A DNA stretch of 64,000 bases, from assembly GCA_030549775.1 (NCBI GenBank), contig CM060175.1, positions 81,700,245-81,764,244 of the forward strand. Direction: 5' to 3'. Below the pieces are notes generated by a model. The model ran no database searches and was not told the origin of the DNA. It worked only from the letters and a program-made list of their open reading frames with translations. The position numbers and the translations under genes are program-made. The DNA comes from Tamarix chinensis. Taxonomy: Eukaryota; Streptophyta; Magnoliopsida; Caryophyllales; Tamaricaceae. Positions 35,958 through 48,829 of the stretch are shown here, piece after piece. How positions within the stretch are numbered: position 1 is the stretch's first letter; each line of letters starts with the position of its first letter.

Positions 35958-36300
35958 GATCAATGACAAAGGTGTTTGTTCCTATTATGTCAGTTATGTT
36001 TCCATTGACATGTCTTCTTTCAATGCCGCTTCTTCTGTTGCTGGATGTACCTGTTTTTAGTTTGAGGACTTCTGGAAAGGGACATCTTTGCAGTGCAATG
36101 ACCTCTCCTTCTGTTGATTGGCAAGTATTGAAATTACCAGTTTGTAAGTTTTCATTTGACTGGTATGATGAATATTTTCATGGTTCATGTATGTTTTTGG
36201 TATTTTCATGGTTATTGCATCTGTTAGTTGATTATCCTCTATATCACTGTCAGTTTAGACACCTTGATTGTAAGATATCATGCATTATTTTTATCCTGCT
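35958..36300 (+). other. Probable 3'UTR of the A20/AN1 gene
   Basis: T-rich sequence directly after the stop with no recognisable coding content. Open frames here are short and hydrophobic by base composition. The polyadenylation site is not determined. Confidence 0.45.
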
Positions 36301-36546
36301 TTCTTTATCATGAATTTCATAAAAACTTGATTGATTTCCAGTTCACAAGCATATTATTTTATATGCTCATTTTTAGTCAATTAGAACTTAGTTTAGGAAA
36401 GCATCCATTGTTTGCGGACTTTCCACAGTCTCTATTCCTCACAATTTTGACTATTAAGAGTGTTAGAAAAAGCATGTAGTGGTTTCTGTGCTCAGTATCA
36501 ACTTGATATATTTGGCATTATCAAATTCTTTTTACATGAACACTTA

Positions 36547-36757
36547 GGTTCCGTTTGGTTCATAAGTTCAAGGAATGGAATAGAAATACAAGTAAAATGG
36601 TTTGTTGCCTGGGAAAAGAGACAGAGAAAGCACCGAGGAGAAAGTAGGTAGAATATCAGCTGTTTGGTTTCCCTCACGAAAATATGAGGATGGTTTGAAA
36701 GAAACCTTTTTTTCCCCTTTTTTTTAAAAAAATAATAATAATAACCAAACAAGGCCC
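36547..36757. mobile_element. Small hAT-like MITE candidate
   Basis: About 211 bp bounded by GGTTCCGTTTGGTT on the left and AACCAAACAAGGCCC on the right, imperfect inverted repeats of about 14 bases with the TTTGGTT core typical of hAT MITEs in dicots. A second TGTTTGGTTTCCCTC copy is at 36660. No clear 8-bp target duplication was found. It lies just past the A20/AN1 gene. Confidence 0.55.
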
Positions 36758-39700
36758 GAATTTCTTAATACCTGCTTTCAAGCATCTGTGAGAGATCTCT
36801 GTTTCTATGGAGTTACAGCAAGAGATGATATGATTGAGTTTATTACTATGGGATTATCAGCCAAAGTTTCCACTTTGATCTGCAAAATTGTTGAGAAGAT
36901 GATGAGACTCCAACTTTTAGATTTATTCTTTTTTCTTGGGCTAAATTTTCTGTCGGTCCTAATCCTGTCCCCATGAAGGTGCATTATTATTCTGTCTACA
37001 TAACAGAACCTGTGAGCAGTTTGTTTAGGTCCTTATCTGCACTCTGGGTAATGGCTGTTTTTATACGCTATGATTGCTCACTTCTGTGCGTTGTGTGACT
37101 GGCGTAAAGTGTTCTGTGAGCTATTTCAGGGTGGGTGGATATTGGTTGTTGATGTTTTCAGGGAGATAAGCTTGGCTGGTATCCTCGGACAGAATGATTC
37201 TATACTGTACAATAAGCAGTGCCCTGTTTTGGCTTCTCCGAATTTGTGGTGGAGGGTGTTGAACGAGCAAGGTGAGGCATTGAGTTGGCTATGGTGTATT
37301 AGTATTAGAAGGGTTCGGAATGTGCTGTCCTGTTTGGCTCTTTTTAGGGTACAGATCCCAACTGAGTCCATGTTTTGCATTTGTAGGACGATGGCCAACA
37401 GGTTCTACTCTTGTTTGAGAAGTCTGTATTTTCGCCTGAGATCCTCGTTCATCTCGCTCAACATCTATTTTTAACTTTTGTATGAGCTACAGACTCATCT
37501 TAGCTAGAACGGGCTTAATTCTCCTTAGACCCCTTTGATCTGTTTTGTAAGACTATCGATGCTCATATGCCTGTGCGTTGCTGTGATAAGCCCCCATTCT
37601 CGACGCCTACGGATGACTTTCTTTTGAGCCGATAAAAGTACTACGGATATTTAATATTCGTTTAACTTAGGTTATAGACAAAGGTAATTTTGAGTGTACC
37701 GAGTTTGCATTACATACTAGAGTATTGCATAAAGGGAAAAATAGTTGGTGGTCCACTTGGATCAAAATAATTAAAGTTGGACAATCTATTTAGTGTTTAA
37801 TCCAGTTTTTTTGGTACTCTAATATACATGTACATATAGATAATATTACCAGTACATTTATATATAATTAGGTGTACATATTAGTGTAATTATATGTACA
37901 TAATATCTTGTACTTGTAACTAAATATTTTTGGACCATTTTGATTTTTAACTAATTATTTTTGCCTAAATATACTACAAAGAAATTTTCCTTTGCAGAAA
38001 ACAGCAGTGGTTTAAAATCGGACGGGACAAGCTGGTTCAACTGATCTAGTCAGATACAGGATGTCTAGGGGAGTGAAATAATCCGAGTTTGAAACTAACA
38101 TATCGACTTGGGGAGAGAAGGTGGGAGGGGGTGAGCGAGTTGAACCGGTATATCCTAAGCGCTATCAATTTTTAATATTGGATGGATTGGTCGAAGTTAG
38201 ATTAAATAGAGTCATACCAAATAATTTTTTAAATAAAAATAACTTTCAATTAAACCGTAATTTGACCGGGCGATCCATTGAGTTAACTTTTGATCCGTTT
38301 TTAAAACACTAGAAAATAGAACATTGGAGTATAAAACCGATTCGGAACATATTTTCTCTAAGACTAGACCCAGACAGTTAGAAGAGGGTTAAAATTAGGT
38401 CTAGTTTGGATGAAGGTTGGGCTGGGTCAAGGCTAATCGTAAAAGAAATTAGAGGCTTAAATGAGGTTGGATATATATGAAGTCTTGACAGGTAGGGCTA
38501 GTGCCATAAAATATATTTACCAACTAGAAAGTAAGAGAAAAAAACTGGACTTAAAAACAAAGTATGCTTCAAGCAGTAACCAATACAGGATTAGTCAATT
38601 ATTCTGTCCAAGAAGTAAGCACAATCAAATTCAATCCTTCATTTATAAGAAATAAATAAATAGAGAATAGTAGACTTCATATTCAACTTTGCAATCGGAA
38701 GAATTTTTTTTATATAAAAAAAAAATAGAACGATTAAAAAACTCAAATAGATACCTAATAAACTGGTAAGTGGAATGTAGTAATCAATTGTAAAAATCTC
38801 GAAATTTGAATATACCAAAAGAACTTTGTTTGGACGAACAAATTTACAAGGGGAGGAAAAGAGAAAGCACTTACAGCAAATTAAACAATGATCAGTCAAT
38901 GTGACCTTCAATTTAGATTAGTTAAACTCCATGAGCTTCAATCGAAAGATATTTCAATAAGTCTAGGCTTCGATCTTGACGGATGAAAGTCTAGGAGGCT
39001 GATTGATAGAACTAGAATGTTTAATTATAAAAAAAGAACTAAAAGGGGGATTGAGAGGACTTCACGATAAAGGAAGAAGAACAAAACAAAGTAATGAGAT
39101 ATTAAAAATGGTGCAGTTTCCTTCGTTGCACAACAAAGATAAGAAGCCACTAGCCGATGGGTGAAAGACGAGCAGCAACGATCGCGATACGCCGAAAGCT
39201 AAAGGTTTGAAGTCGGGTAGAGGCCTTGCATTTGTAGATATAGAAATAATTTGGATTTAGACTATAAAGTTGAACGGTTGGGTCTTGGGTTATTATAAGC
39301 CCTTTGGGCTTCGGCTCATTTCTTACGAGTCAAATCATAAGAAGGCCGATCCGGGTTCGTGGACTTTTTCAGATTTTGGTTGGGTTATGTTAGACAAGCC
39401 GAAATCAATCGCCGTAGTATTGCAATGAAGAGGTCCTTGGAGATTGACCTGAATGTGGTATGCGTACGGCGATACCTTTGTATTGTAGCCGCAGTCTTCA
39501 TCTCTTTCCTCTTTGATCCTATCTGTGTGATAGTTTCACCACCACTACTCGAGATTTGCTAAACCATTTCATCCTGTTTGCACTTAATTATAGTACTTGT
39601 GTGATGGTGACAAGATTGAGTATAATTACTATTACGGATGACTAGATAAACCCTAGCCAATGCAATAACTTTTTTCTTCGAAGTGGGGAAGAGTTCGATG

Positions 39701-40490
39701 ATGATGCTGCAGCAAATTTATTTCTTTCTCTTTTGATATTTATATATATAGACATTCCGATTATTGTCGAAAAAAAATAAAATTTGAGCACTAATAAGAT
39801 CACTATATCTGGCCGGTTCTCTAAGATATTAAAATATGTTGGTATACCTTTATTTATATTATCTTTATTGCGATACTTGAAGTGCTAAACAATAGGTAGT
39901 AGAGTATTTATCCCTGAGACACTGATATCAAATTGTCCAAACCAGATACGAATCTGCGGATTGCTACCAGATAACTCATACATATCATTACTCTAATAAT
40001 ATACCAAAAAGATGGTGACAATTCAATATAGATCTTGCTTGGACCAATGACTAGTTTATTGACATACAACTATACGACGTCTTCTTACGTGCTCGGACCA
40101 ACTGTGTTGATACTCTTGAAGTGAAAACTAACATTGCTGATGGTGCAGGTCTTGTCCTTCACCCTAGGATATCGAATTCTTCACGACAGGAGAGATGCTG
40201 GGAGCATTCCATGGAGCACTTACAAATGCACTTCTGTAGTGCCCGAAAGAAGGTCCTCAGTGATGGAATAGAAGCCTTCCGATCTACTACTTCAAGCTTC
40301 ACACAAATTCAAACACACCCCCCCCCCCCAACCCCAAAAAAAAAAAACTAGAATTTACTTCCTCTGGTTCAGCAAATGGACATTGATTTCATTATGTTTC
40401 ATATAACTATAATACTCGTGTGCCATCTTATATACCTCAGGATATAATGTACATGAAAATTTGCAACGCATGCACAAAATATTCAACAAT
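36758..40490. other. Intergenic, no recognised gene
   Basis: Contains several open frames of 60-134 codons (for example 37070-37474 plus and 40121-40351 plus), but none shows a motif, and composition does not favour coding. The part nearest 40490 may be the 3'UTR of the minus-strand gene. A C run at 40318-40329 followed by an A run is low complexity. Confidence 0.5.
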
Positions 40491-43400
40491 TTACACAGAC
40501 CAAACCTCACGGAGGAGTTCATAACGTGTATTCACCCCACCATCGGCAGTCCGTTGCTTTTGTCTCGGGCTACCATTCCCGTTTCTGGAAAAACTTAGAG
40601 ATGGTGCAAATTCGTCGGTTATAGATATTAAGGGACAATCGAGATCTTCTAGCTCTTCGTCGCTAGTATATCCCTTTTGCTGTACCGTGGACACATTCCT
40701 TTCGAGTTGTTGATGGTTTCCTCCAGCCTCTGCTACTTTCTCTGCGACATGACCTGAGGAAGGCGGGGTGTATGCGACTGCTGGAGCTGTATAAGGAAAG
40801 CTCCCGGCTTCGTCTCCCGACAATTTCCGCTCTACGACACTCTGAACAATGTCCGATCGTTAGCCATCAAGTCTGATGACGACGTTTGCGCATTATATGC
40901 GTTAGTTTCATCAGATGTATATGAAAGAAATTGTACCTCAGCATTCAGAAGCTCTAGAACTTCTCCGGGTACATTCTCTGGACAGAATTCATCTGGACAA
41001 AAGTTGCACAGTACCCGTTTGACCAATGGCAAACTAATTGATGGGCAGACCTGTAAAATAGATAAATTGTTTGAGCAACAGTTGCTTTTTGAAGGTCGAA
41101 TAATGCAAGGCTTTATCTTTAGGTAGCATTCAGAAGGCTGGCTGCCGACCTCTTTCCTAATCGAACGATCCATAAGCATATCTTTTGGAAGCATCAAAAG
41201 ATCGCTGAGTTCATTAAGAAGGTGGAAACATTGTGCTTTGGTGTATCCATCTTTTCCTTCATTCTCATCATCGGCGGCTTGATCATCTTTGGTTTGACAG
41301 CTAGTCGCAACGCCAAAGGAATCGGCAAGACATTGGGACCAATTGCCAACCTGCGTCAAGCAACTCAGTCAGATTTACATTAATGGCTTATTATGTCAGT
41401 GACATAAAAATCTGGATGCAACAGTAAAAATCACAGGATGCCATGATCGTTGCAAGAATGATCATACATTAGGATATAAATGTCAAGATACCAAACAAAG
41501 GTAGGAAGATGAAGCAGGCGTGATACATAATTACATACGGCATTCTTTAGTTGAGCACCAGAGCCAAAACTCAAGTCTCCAGCTGGTATGGGAAGAACCC
41601 TAGAGTCCACAATAGGATCCGACACAGGGTCCGTCGGAATCTGATGAGCTGATTCTCGTAGTATAGCATTGAACATGGCGACGTCCAGCCTAGCAGCACA
41701 TTGTTCCATTACCTACCCACCGAAAACACTGGTGCTCAATCAGTAACAAAGCTATGGATCACAAGATAATATTGTTCTTGGAAATTGGAATAGAAGTATG
41801 ACCCCAAATTTAAGAGTTTATTCATGAATATAGAGATGGAATGACACAACAAAAGATACTAAACGCATACCATTTTTGCCAAAACTGGCAAGCAACCACA
41901 TTCATGTCCTGCAGCTCTCACAGGACACAATCCCTGGAAAGAATCCCGGAATGCTCTTTTCCACAGCTCGATGGAAAAATGACCTTGCTCCTGATCAGCT
42001 ATTGCTGGGCCTCGTAATTTTCCAATGCTTTTACGGGCAATCAAATCTTCAACAGGAGCTTGCATATTTGGAGTCAATGTCTGCACAAATCAGGTTATAA
42101 CTGAAGACGGGAACGAACCCTCGTCGATAATAATTCTCAGGCAAAAAACAAAAAAAAAAAGAGGTTGACTTTACCTGCCACCATACTGACTCAACTATCC
42201 GACGGAAGAGCCATGACTCGATTTTCTCTAGGCCAACCGTGACGGTTCTTGTCTCCTGCCAATCTTCCACGAACTGCATACGACACATCGTGTTTAGCTC
42301 CTTTCCGCCACCATTTGACTCGGAGAGTCTCGGCGATGAGATGGAATGACACGTGCTGCCAAATGCTTGCGAGATAATCTCTCTCAGCACAACAGTGTTA
42401 GACAGCCAAAAGGTCAACCTTGAGCACCATCAAAGGTAAAGGGTTACAGATATATTAGTAAGCACAGCATAAGAAGAACGAGGGAAAAAAAAAAAACATA
42501 TATACATCTACTCAGGATTTATAGGGGTAATAAACGATAAGCATAAAAGACATACTACCTTGCGACATCATTCCCACAGGCTCTGGCAACCAGAACAAGG
42601 CCAGAAACGGTGTTCTTAGCAACGGTAGCCCTCGTCTTTGGAGTCCAGTGCTTGGAAGCATGGATGTAAAGTCTAGAAAGACGTCTAGCAGGCGTGTGCA
42701 CCTTATGTGCAGAACTCCCGTGCTCTGGTACCACGGAGTAGAGCGAGATTTCAAGAGCAGCAACTTCCCTAAGCTCTCCCTCGAGTTTCTGAATCCTATT
42801 CGTCATCTCCTGAATCTGTTGTTTCAAATCCGCTCTTTCTCCTTCATCCCGTGCATCATCATGATCGTCTTCTACATGATCATCAACGGTGCTATCATCA
42901 CCGTTTGAGGCCACATCAAAGCATTCCTGTTTGGGTTTATCATCAACCGCCTCAGAGGAATCAGAAGACGCATAGTAGTCTCTCATATTGTCAGAGTTGA
43001 CCTCAGGACAAGAGTCTTTAACAAGAAGTCCAGGATTGACGGATTTCAGAGGTTTCTTCAGAGAAGTACCAGACGACCACACGAGCGGCGACTTACTTTT
43101 GTCGAGCCTTGACGACAGACGAGCTGTAATTTCAGTTTCCTTGGGAAGGCTTTTGGGAACTCTAGAATAAGGTAATTTTTTCACTTTCTCATCGTCGGTG
43201 GTCGTATGATCAGTGGAGACTGAATCTTCTATAGTTTCCGAATCAGAGCCTTGTTGCTCCACCTGCTCCTCCTTCACTCGGTCAGATCCTTTCCCTGGGT
43301 CCCTGCAGCTTCCACTCAAAACACCGCCGTCGTTATCACCGCTGTAGCTGTTTTCGTGATCATGCGATACGGTGACCGTTTCGTCGGATTTTTTGACGTC

Positions 43401-43730
43401 GAGATCATCCACATAATGTATATCGACATCTTCGTAGACTGGAGGAACGGGTTCCGCAGCGGCCTTAACCGCCTCGCTTGCCGCCACTACCGCCTCGCCA
43501 GGAGAAGCGACCTTTCCCTTTTTCACAGGCAGCGAAGGAGTTCTATTAGCTGCATGATGACCAATTCGTTTAACAACGTGGGTTCCGCGAGAAGAGTTTT
43601 CTTGGAGCAAGCCATTATCCCTTCTTCTCGCGGTTCTTAGAGGCGAAGCAGGGGTAGCAGCGGCAGTAGAGCGTTTAGTTTGAGAGTTGTTTTGAGTCTT
43701 TTTTCTATCGGTTTCCCTCATTGAATCCAA
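40491..43730 (-). CDS. Plant GAR2-like / EEIG1-EHBP1-related protein, 7 coding exons
   Basis: Spliced model on minus: exons 43730-42559, 42418-42175, 42080-41871, 41712-41539, 41350-41150, 41050-40937 and 40841-40491. Together they are 2466 bp, 821 aa plus stop, all with GT-AG borders and consistent phase. Residues 1-295 are low complexity: basic Ala/Thr-rich at first, then acidic Ser/Asp-rich with DDHVEDDHDDARDEGE. A coiled coil follows (about 300-330, LKQQIQEMTNRIQKLEGELREV), then the conserved core starting VAALEISLYSVVPEHGSSAH, RRLSRLYIHASKHW and LTFWLSNTVVLREII. The tail has GYTSDEELEDLDCP. This matches a plant family annotated as nucleolar GAR2-like or EEIG1/EHBP1-related proteins; molecular function is not established. 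No break is seen. The family name is from memory of motifs. Confidence 0.85.
40842..40936 (-). other. Last intron of GAR2-like gene (95 bp)
   Basis: Donor GAG|GTACAATTTC and acceptor ATTGTTCAG|AGTGTC. Splicing joins LLNAE to SVVERKLSGDEAGSFPY in frame. If retained, translation ends after TLFRVS, giving a shorter C-terminus without the TSDEELEDLD segment. Confidence 0.7.
41051..41149 (-). other. In-frame, stop-free 99-bp intron (exitron-like) of GAR2-like gene
   Basis: Donor AAAGAG|GTCGGC and acceptor TATTTTACAG|GTCTGC. Its length is a multiple of three and it contains no stop in the reading frame, so retention would add 33 residues between RKEV and CPSIS. Continuity of the conserved core favours splicing. 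Confidence 0.6.
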
Positions 43731-45060
43731 GAATTGAATATATGTACGTAGCAGCAGTAGGTATATATAAACTTAAAACAAGCAATAGGAGCCCGCACTA
43801 CTGTACTGTTCTGTACATTGCATACGACTATAAAAGCCCTTCAAATGGAGGAAACAGAAGAAGTTGTATGACCGCACCTTTAGGAAGAAGGCTAATATTA
43901 GCTGGAGACGGAAGCCATTCCGTCGAAACCCTTCGGCGTGGAGGCCTTAGTCAGAGAGAAAGGGCGGACTGTAATCTGCAAGAAGATACATGTAACAGAG
44001 AATAATACGAACGAATCAGCATCGGACCCATGAAGGAACTGATAAAGCAAGGCTCTGTTATTATTTAACTAGTTCTAGATTTACAAACATTAGGAGTACG
44101 AAATTCCGGATGCTTTCCAGGAAGGCATTAATTAGTTAAGTTATGTATCTACCGGGCAACTAATTGAAAGATGAACCTGCAGAGAAGTCTGAAATTAACG
44201 AAACTATGGAGATCAGCAGACCCGATCGAATTACTCGAATCGCGTTACTAATTTGAAAAATAAAGAACATGAGATATCACAACAAAAACGAAGACATGGA
44301 TCATGATCATAGTATAACCAGACGTAGCGATAACAATAATAATAATAATAATAAATATAAATAAAAATGGAGAAGGAGAGTAGAGAAGCAAACGAGACAA
44401 AACAGCAGAGCGGATCTGGAAAAATTAAGATCATACAACAACAAACACAGAGAAATGGATATGAAGGTGCATTATTGATTCATCTCCATCGTGGAACGCG
44501 AACGGGGGAATTCATTAAATACCCCACACAACTAAAGCCGTAGGACTAGCAGAAAGAAAAAGAGAGAGAGAAGGAAGGAAACGGGCAAAGAAAAGGAGGC
44601 TTACCCCATACCATACGGCATACTGCAAGTGAGAGGAAAGAGCGGGGTCTTTAATTGAAGGCATCGGGATTAGCAGAGATGTTTGATTCTAATGTCAGGC
44701 AGCTGCTGCCACCAAGACTACCAGCAGTAGATGAAGCCTTGAATTTTAGGAGCTCAATCTGCGCTTTTAATCTCAAGCCTAGGCGAAAGAAGTAATTTAA
44801 GGGGCAATGTTGGGCTAGGCTACTCTAGTCTTAGGAGAGTAGAGTGGGAGAGTGGAAGGGAAGGTGGGGCGGGGAGGGAAGGATCCCTCAGTAGCAGTAA
44901 CGGAAACCACGTTCGTTGTTTGTTTTCTAGTGCCAGCACAGCATTTATTTTCCCGTTTGATCCATTCAACTCAGTCAGATCGGACCAGACTCGAATAGTC
45001 GTCCGGCTGGAAGCTGCGACTTCCTTCCACAGTGGCACGACGGCTTCTGCACTCCCTCAA
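43731..45060 (-). promoter_or_regulatory. 5' flank of GAR2-like gene (leader and promoter region)
   Basis: Contains mixed AT-rich and moderately GC-rich sequence upstream of the ATG at 43730. Purine-rich AGAGAGAGAGAAGG near 44555-44575 is pyrimidine-rich on the sense strand, as in many plant leaders, so 5'UTR exon(s) may reach about 44.6-44.9 kb. I cannot fix the transcription start. An AAT repeat lies at 44336-44356. Confidence 0.4.
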
Positions 45061-47965
45061 TGGCCCAATTCTACCGTTTCATAATTTTCATAGTATATAT
45101 ATTCCATCAGAGCTTCCCCTCTAAACACATTAACAGCCCGTTCTGTACTTCTGTTCCCTTTATTCTGTGCCTGATCCGTTAGGATCAATAAAAAAAAGTA
45201 GATTAATAATAATTATTGTAATATTAAAAATATAAATTATGTTAATTATATTCATAAAATTATTTTTAAAAAAAATATATAGATCAAATCTATCCAAATC
45301 AATTCAGAAAAAAGGGAAAAAAAATCAGACAAAAAACACATACTCTAAATATTTACTTTCTGAAAATAGGCTGGAGGCATTTGGTACAGTGGTATAATAA
45401 ATAAACGGTGTATTTGGAATTGAGACGACACTCTCATTTACTTTCTCAAAATAAATTTTTATTTTCCAGAGCAATGATACCAAATCAAATGCGTATAATG
45501 TTCGTCTCAGTAACAAGTTTTATTTATTAAGCAATCTTGCAACTTACTATCATTTAACGTATGCGTATCAATTATTTTATTTTTATTAACAGCTCACCAG
45601 AAAACAATGCAGACAACAATTTGGATACAATACGATCCTTTTTTTTAAAAAAAAATGTCTCAAATAATAACAAACTGAATTTTTGCGTCAGGCAATGGGT
45701 GGGCAGGGTTGCTGCCACGGTAGCCGCCGGATCCTTATCATACACATTAATTCATGTCAGAGAAAGAGAATGAATAAATAAACATTGTTGCTGTGGATTG
45801 TGGTGGGGCGGAGAGGGAGACAAGAGGGGATGATGATGTATTGATATGATGCCTACGGGCTACCTACACCAATAATGCACGTATGCGGGGGAAGGTGTAA
45901 CCGACACGGGCACCACCGTAGGTATTTGAGTAAACTGGTGGGGTGTGGGGGCCCTCTCCTCTCTCTCTCTCCCTCCACCGGGTTTTGTCGGTAGAGCGAA
46001 AATGACCGGTTACTTCCCCGCTGTTCGGCGCTGCTTCACTACGTGCTCGATTGTCCGGTACGCACACCCCCGTACGCTGCTCAATGTCTACGTTTACATC
46101 TTACAACCCATGATCATGGAAGAGGCCGACTACGTGAATAAAGACGAAGCTTATATCTTTATCGTCGCCTTAGGAGATACATATGCTTCATTTAATCATA
46201 TAATAAGGCACCGTCGTCCTTAGATTCATTATTACGTTTTTATCTTTTTCTTTTTTCTCTTTAAATGGAATAAATATAATTGAGTTACGAAAAGTTTAAT
46301 AAATTGAACCTCATTTCGTGAAATTATGGAACCCATCGAACTTAGGATTATCAAGTCCGATTCGCTCATATTTTTACGCCTGTCTTACTTATGACACCCC
46401 ACTAGTAAAAAAAAAAGTTTTAATATGTTTTTTTAATGGCAATATCATTAGTGTTATCATTCTATTCTCCCACCCTTCGTCTCTATGTTGGGAAAAAAAT
46501 ATATATGTATTTATTAAGCATCATGAAGCTTATAGCCGGATATCATTATTATAACTTAGTACTTAATTAAACAGAACATAATTTAGTGATTTCATTTCAT
46601 TTGTGATTTAAAAAATTATAGTTTAATTTAATAGTTAAAAAAATGGCCAATTACGAAGGATCATGGGAATAACATAGCATTTTGTCCATCATATATATCT
46701 ATATATATTTGAGTAGCCCTTTGCAAAAGTAAGTCTCTATAACAACCCACAATGGTCCGTAAATTTTTTTTATTGCACTGTCGCATATTCAAGCTTAATA
46801 GACCCCCTCTCCTTCCTTCCTTAAGTGTTATCACTTATCATGTTAATCTAAAGTTTTTTTATACTAGATTGTCATAACTCCTACTACATTGTTCAGACAC
46901 AAGAAAAAATAGAGAGAGAAAAAATATAATTATTTGTGCATAAAATAAGTGTTAAAATAAATTTAGAGTCTATGAATACACAAATTGGATGGAAACATGC
47001 TATAAAATTGTAGTTTGATTTGATTTTAAAGATTTAAAAACTATTTTATTTTATTTTAAATTCTTTCAAAACCTAATCTCACTTAATTTAAGATCAAGAT
47101 CATAACAAATGAATAAATTTATAAAGCAGCTCTTAATTAATTAATTTAATCAATAAATACCCTTTTTTCAAAAACTTGATTTAATAACAACAAATTCATG
47201 ACTTATAATTATAAGATCTAAGTTAAACCAAACTATATGTACGCCCCCATTATTGAGATGGCTAGGGAATAGGGTTGTTAATGAACTAAGTTGGCTCGCA
47301 AACCTACTTGATTCGGATAGGTATTGTTTGGTTTGATTTATTTAGTTAGTTAAACAAATCATGTTCAAATCTAATTTTTAGGTTCGTTTATTAAACAAGT
47401 TAAGATTTAGCCAACGTAAGCTTGGCTTGATTAATCAATCCCTCTCATTTATGTGATTGTTTAAAATTCAATTGTTGATTATTTAAAAGCTCCTTTATAA
47501 GTATTGCGTTGTAATTCATCTATTTTAAAAATAAATTTATTTTAACACTTTATAAAAAAAATTAGGACCTAATAAATGTAGTCTTAATTCCACTGACATC
47601 CTTAATTGAAATATAACAAAATATATAATGTGTTGAAAATAAAAATTAGGTTTTAAATTTTCTAAAATAATTATTTATATAAAAATTTGGTGATAGAATG
47701 TCTTTTTTTATACAGAAAAATTATATATATAATTATTATACATTCATTCACAATAATTAGTTTAAAACTAAGTATTGCATTATATATAAACTAATCGACT
47801 GTAAGGTGAGAGAGATAAGAATATGAGATATCTTATCATAATATTAAGTTATGTGTGCATATACTTATAGGGCATATTTAGTAATAACTACCATTTATGT
47901 CGAGAATTGAGAACCATCCTAGTTTTCTAATATGTTTACAATATTTTCCACAGGCCTATTGTGTG
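45061..47965. other. AT-rich intergenic, no gene seen
   Basis: Strongly AT-rich with a GC-richer patch at 45.69-46.16 kb. That patch carries a 92-codon frame (45945-46223) without recognisable motifs. Nothing else can be supported. Confidence 0.5.
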
Positions 47966-48352
47966 TAGTTTCCACCACGTATTATAGGTAGTTTCCAACA
48001 TGAAATATAAATATCTAATATTTACAAAAAATGCCACCATATTTTTTTCTAACACTTAAATAGTATAGTTTTCTGATAGAATTATAATAGTTTTGTCCTA
48101 ATATAGTTTCCACTATCTACTGTAGGTAGTTTTTTTTACCTAAAATATAAATACATAATATTTATAAAAATACCTCCGTTTTTTAACGTTCAAATACAAT
48201 AGTTTCTTAAGAGACTTATAGGAGTTTTTTTTATCTACTAAGAGTAGTTTCTACCACACCTACGATATATAGTTTCGAAAAATTAGACATAAATACATAA
48301 TATTTATAAAAATACCACTATATTTTTTAATACTCAAATAATATAGTTTTTT
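47966..48352. repeat. About 140-bp degenerate tandem repeat, 3 units left of a LINE tail
   Basis: TAGTTTCYACYAYSTAYTRYAGGTAGTTT recurs at 47966, 48104 and 48245 (spacings 138 and 141), each followed by AAATATAAATACATAATATTTA and later ATAGTTTTYT. A further part-unit (TATTACGAGTAGTTTTAACCATC) resumes at 48757 after the LINE insert. Confidence 0.75.
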
Positions 48353-48708
48353 AACAGATTTGGGAAGTAATCGGGAAGGTGTTCAAAGAAACAAGAAGAC
48401 ATTACTCTTGGCAAACTTTGATGAAAAGCTTTGTTTTTTCTCATACTAGAGGTGTTGCTAAAGCACAGTTCAGGACAGCTTTTTATGTTATTAGCATATA
48501 TGAGGTGTGGAAAGTTCGAAATGCTTGCATCTTCACAAATGTTCGTGTGAACATGCAAAGGATAGTCTATCAAATCTCTTTAGTTATGCCATCTATTTGT
48601 AATCATTTTACACATAGTGCAAAGTTTAGTGGTTTCTTAGGTAAAGTAGATCGATTCTATAGCTTGGGTTGTACCTTTTCTCCATGATTAATACATAACT
48701 TTTATTTT

Positions 48709-48738
<30 letters not shown>
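48353..48738 (+). mobile_element. Severely 5'-truncated LINE tail inserted in tandem repeat
   Basis: Encodes FRTAFYVISIYEVWKVRNACIF then QRIVYQISLVMPSI, the C-terminal end typical of plant L1-like RT ORF2 (A-x-x-Y-x-I-W-x-R-N-x-x-I-F). It compares with YKIWHSRNQDIF in the LINE at 2907-6261. It is followed by a TAA-ended tail and a (TA)n run that may be the degraded poly(A) tail. ATATAGTTTTTT occurs at 48341-48352 and 48739-48750, a possible 12-bp target duplication, although the host repeat and the TA run make this ambiguous. Confidence 0.65.

Positions 48739-48743
<5 letters not shown>
48711..48743. repeat. (TA)n microsatellite
   Basis: About 16 TA units at the end of the LINE tail. Confidence 0.9.
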
Positions 48744-48746
<3 letters not shown>

Positions 48747-48829
48747 TTTTCTACCTATTACGAGTAGTTTTAACCATCTATTATGAATAATTTTCTTAAC
48801 TAAAAGTACTAGTTCTAACTTCTCACGGT

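Noticed and set aside
37070..37474. 134-codon frame on plus downstream of the SAP gene
   Set aside because: No domain, Trp/Cys/Phe-rich by composition, and no splice partners or conserved start context seen.
40121..40351. 76-codon frame on plus near the 3' end of the GAR2-like gene
   Set aside because: Ends in a poly-C/poly-A stretch and no family was recognised. It could be a captured fragment but cannot be supported.
43251..43640. 129-codon frame on plus opposite the GAR2-like gene
   Set aside because: Antisense shadow of exon 1 of a well-supported minus-strand gene.
45945..46223. 92-codon frame on plus
   Set aside because: No motif. The GC-richer patch has open frames on both strands.
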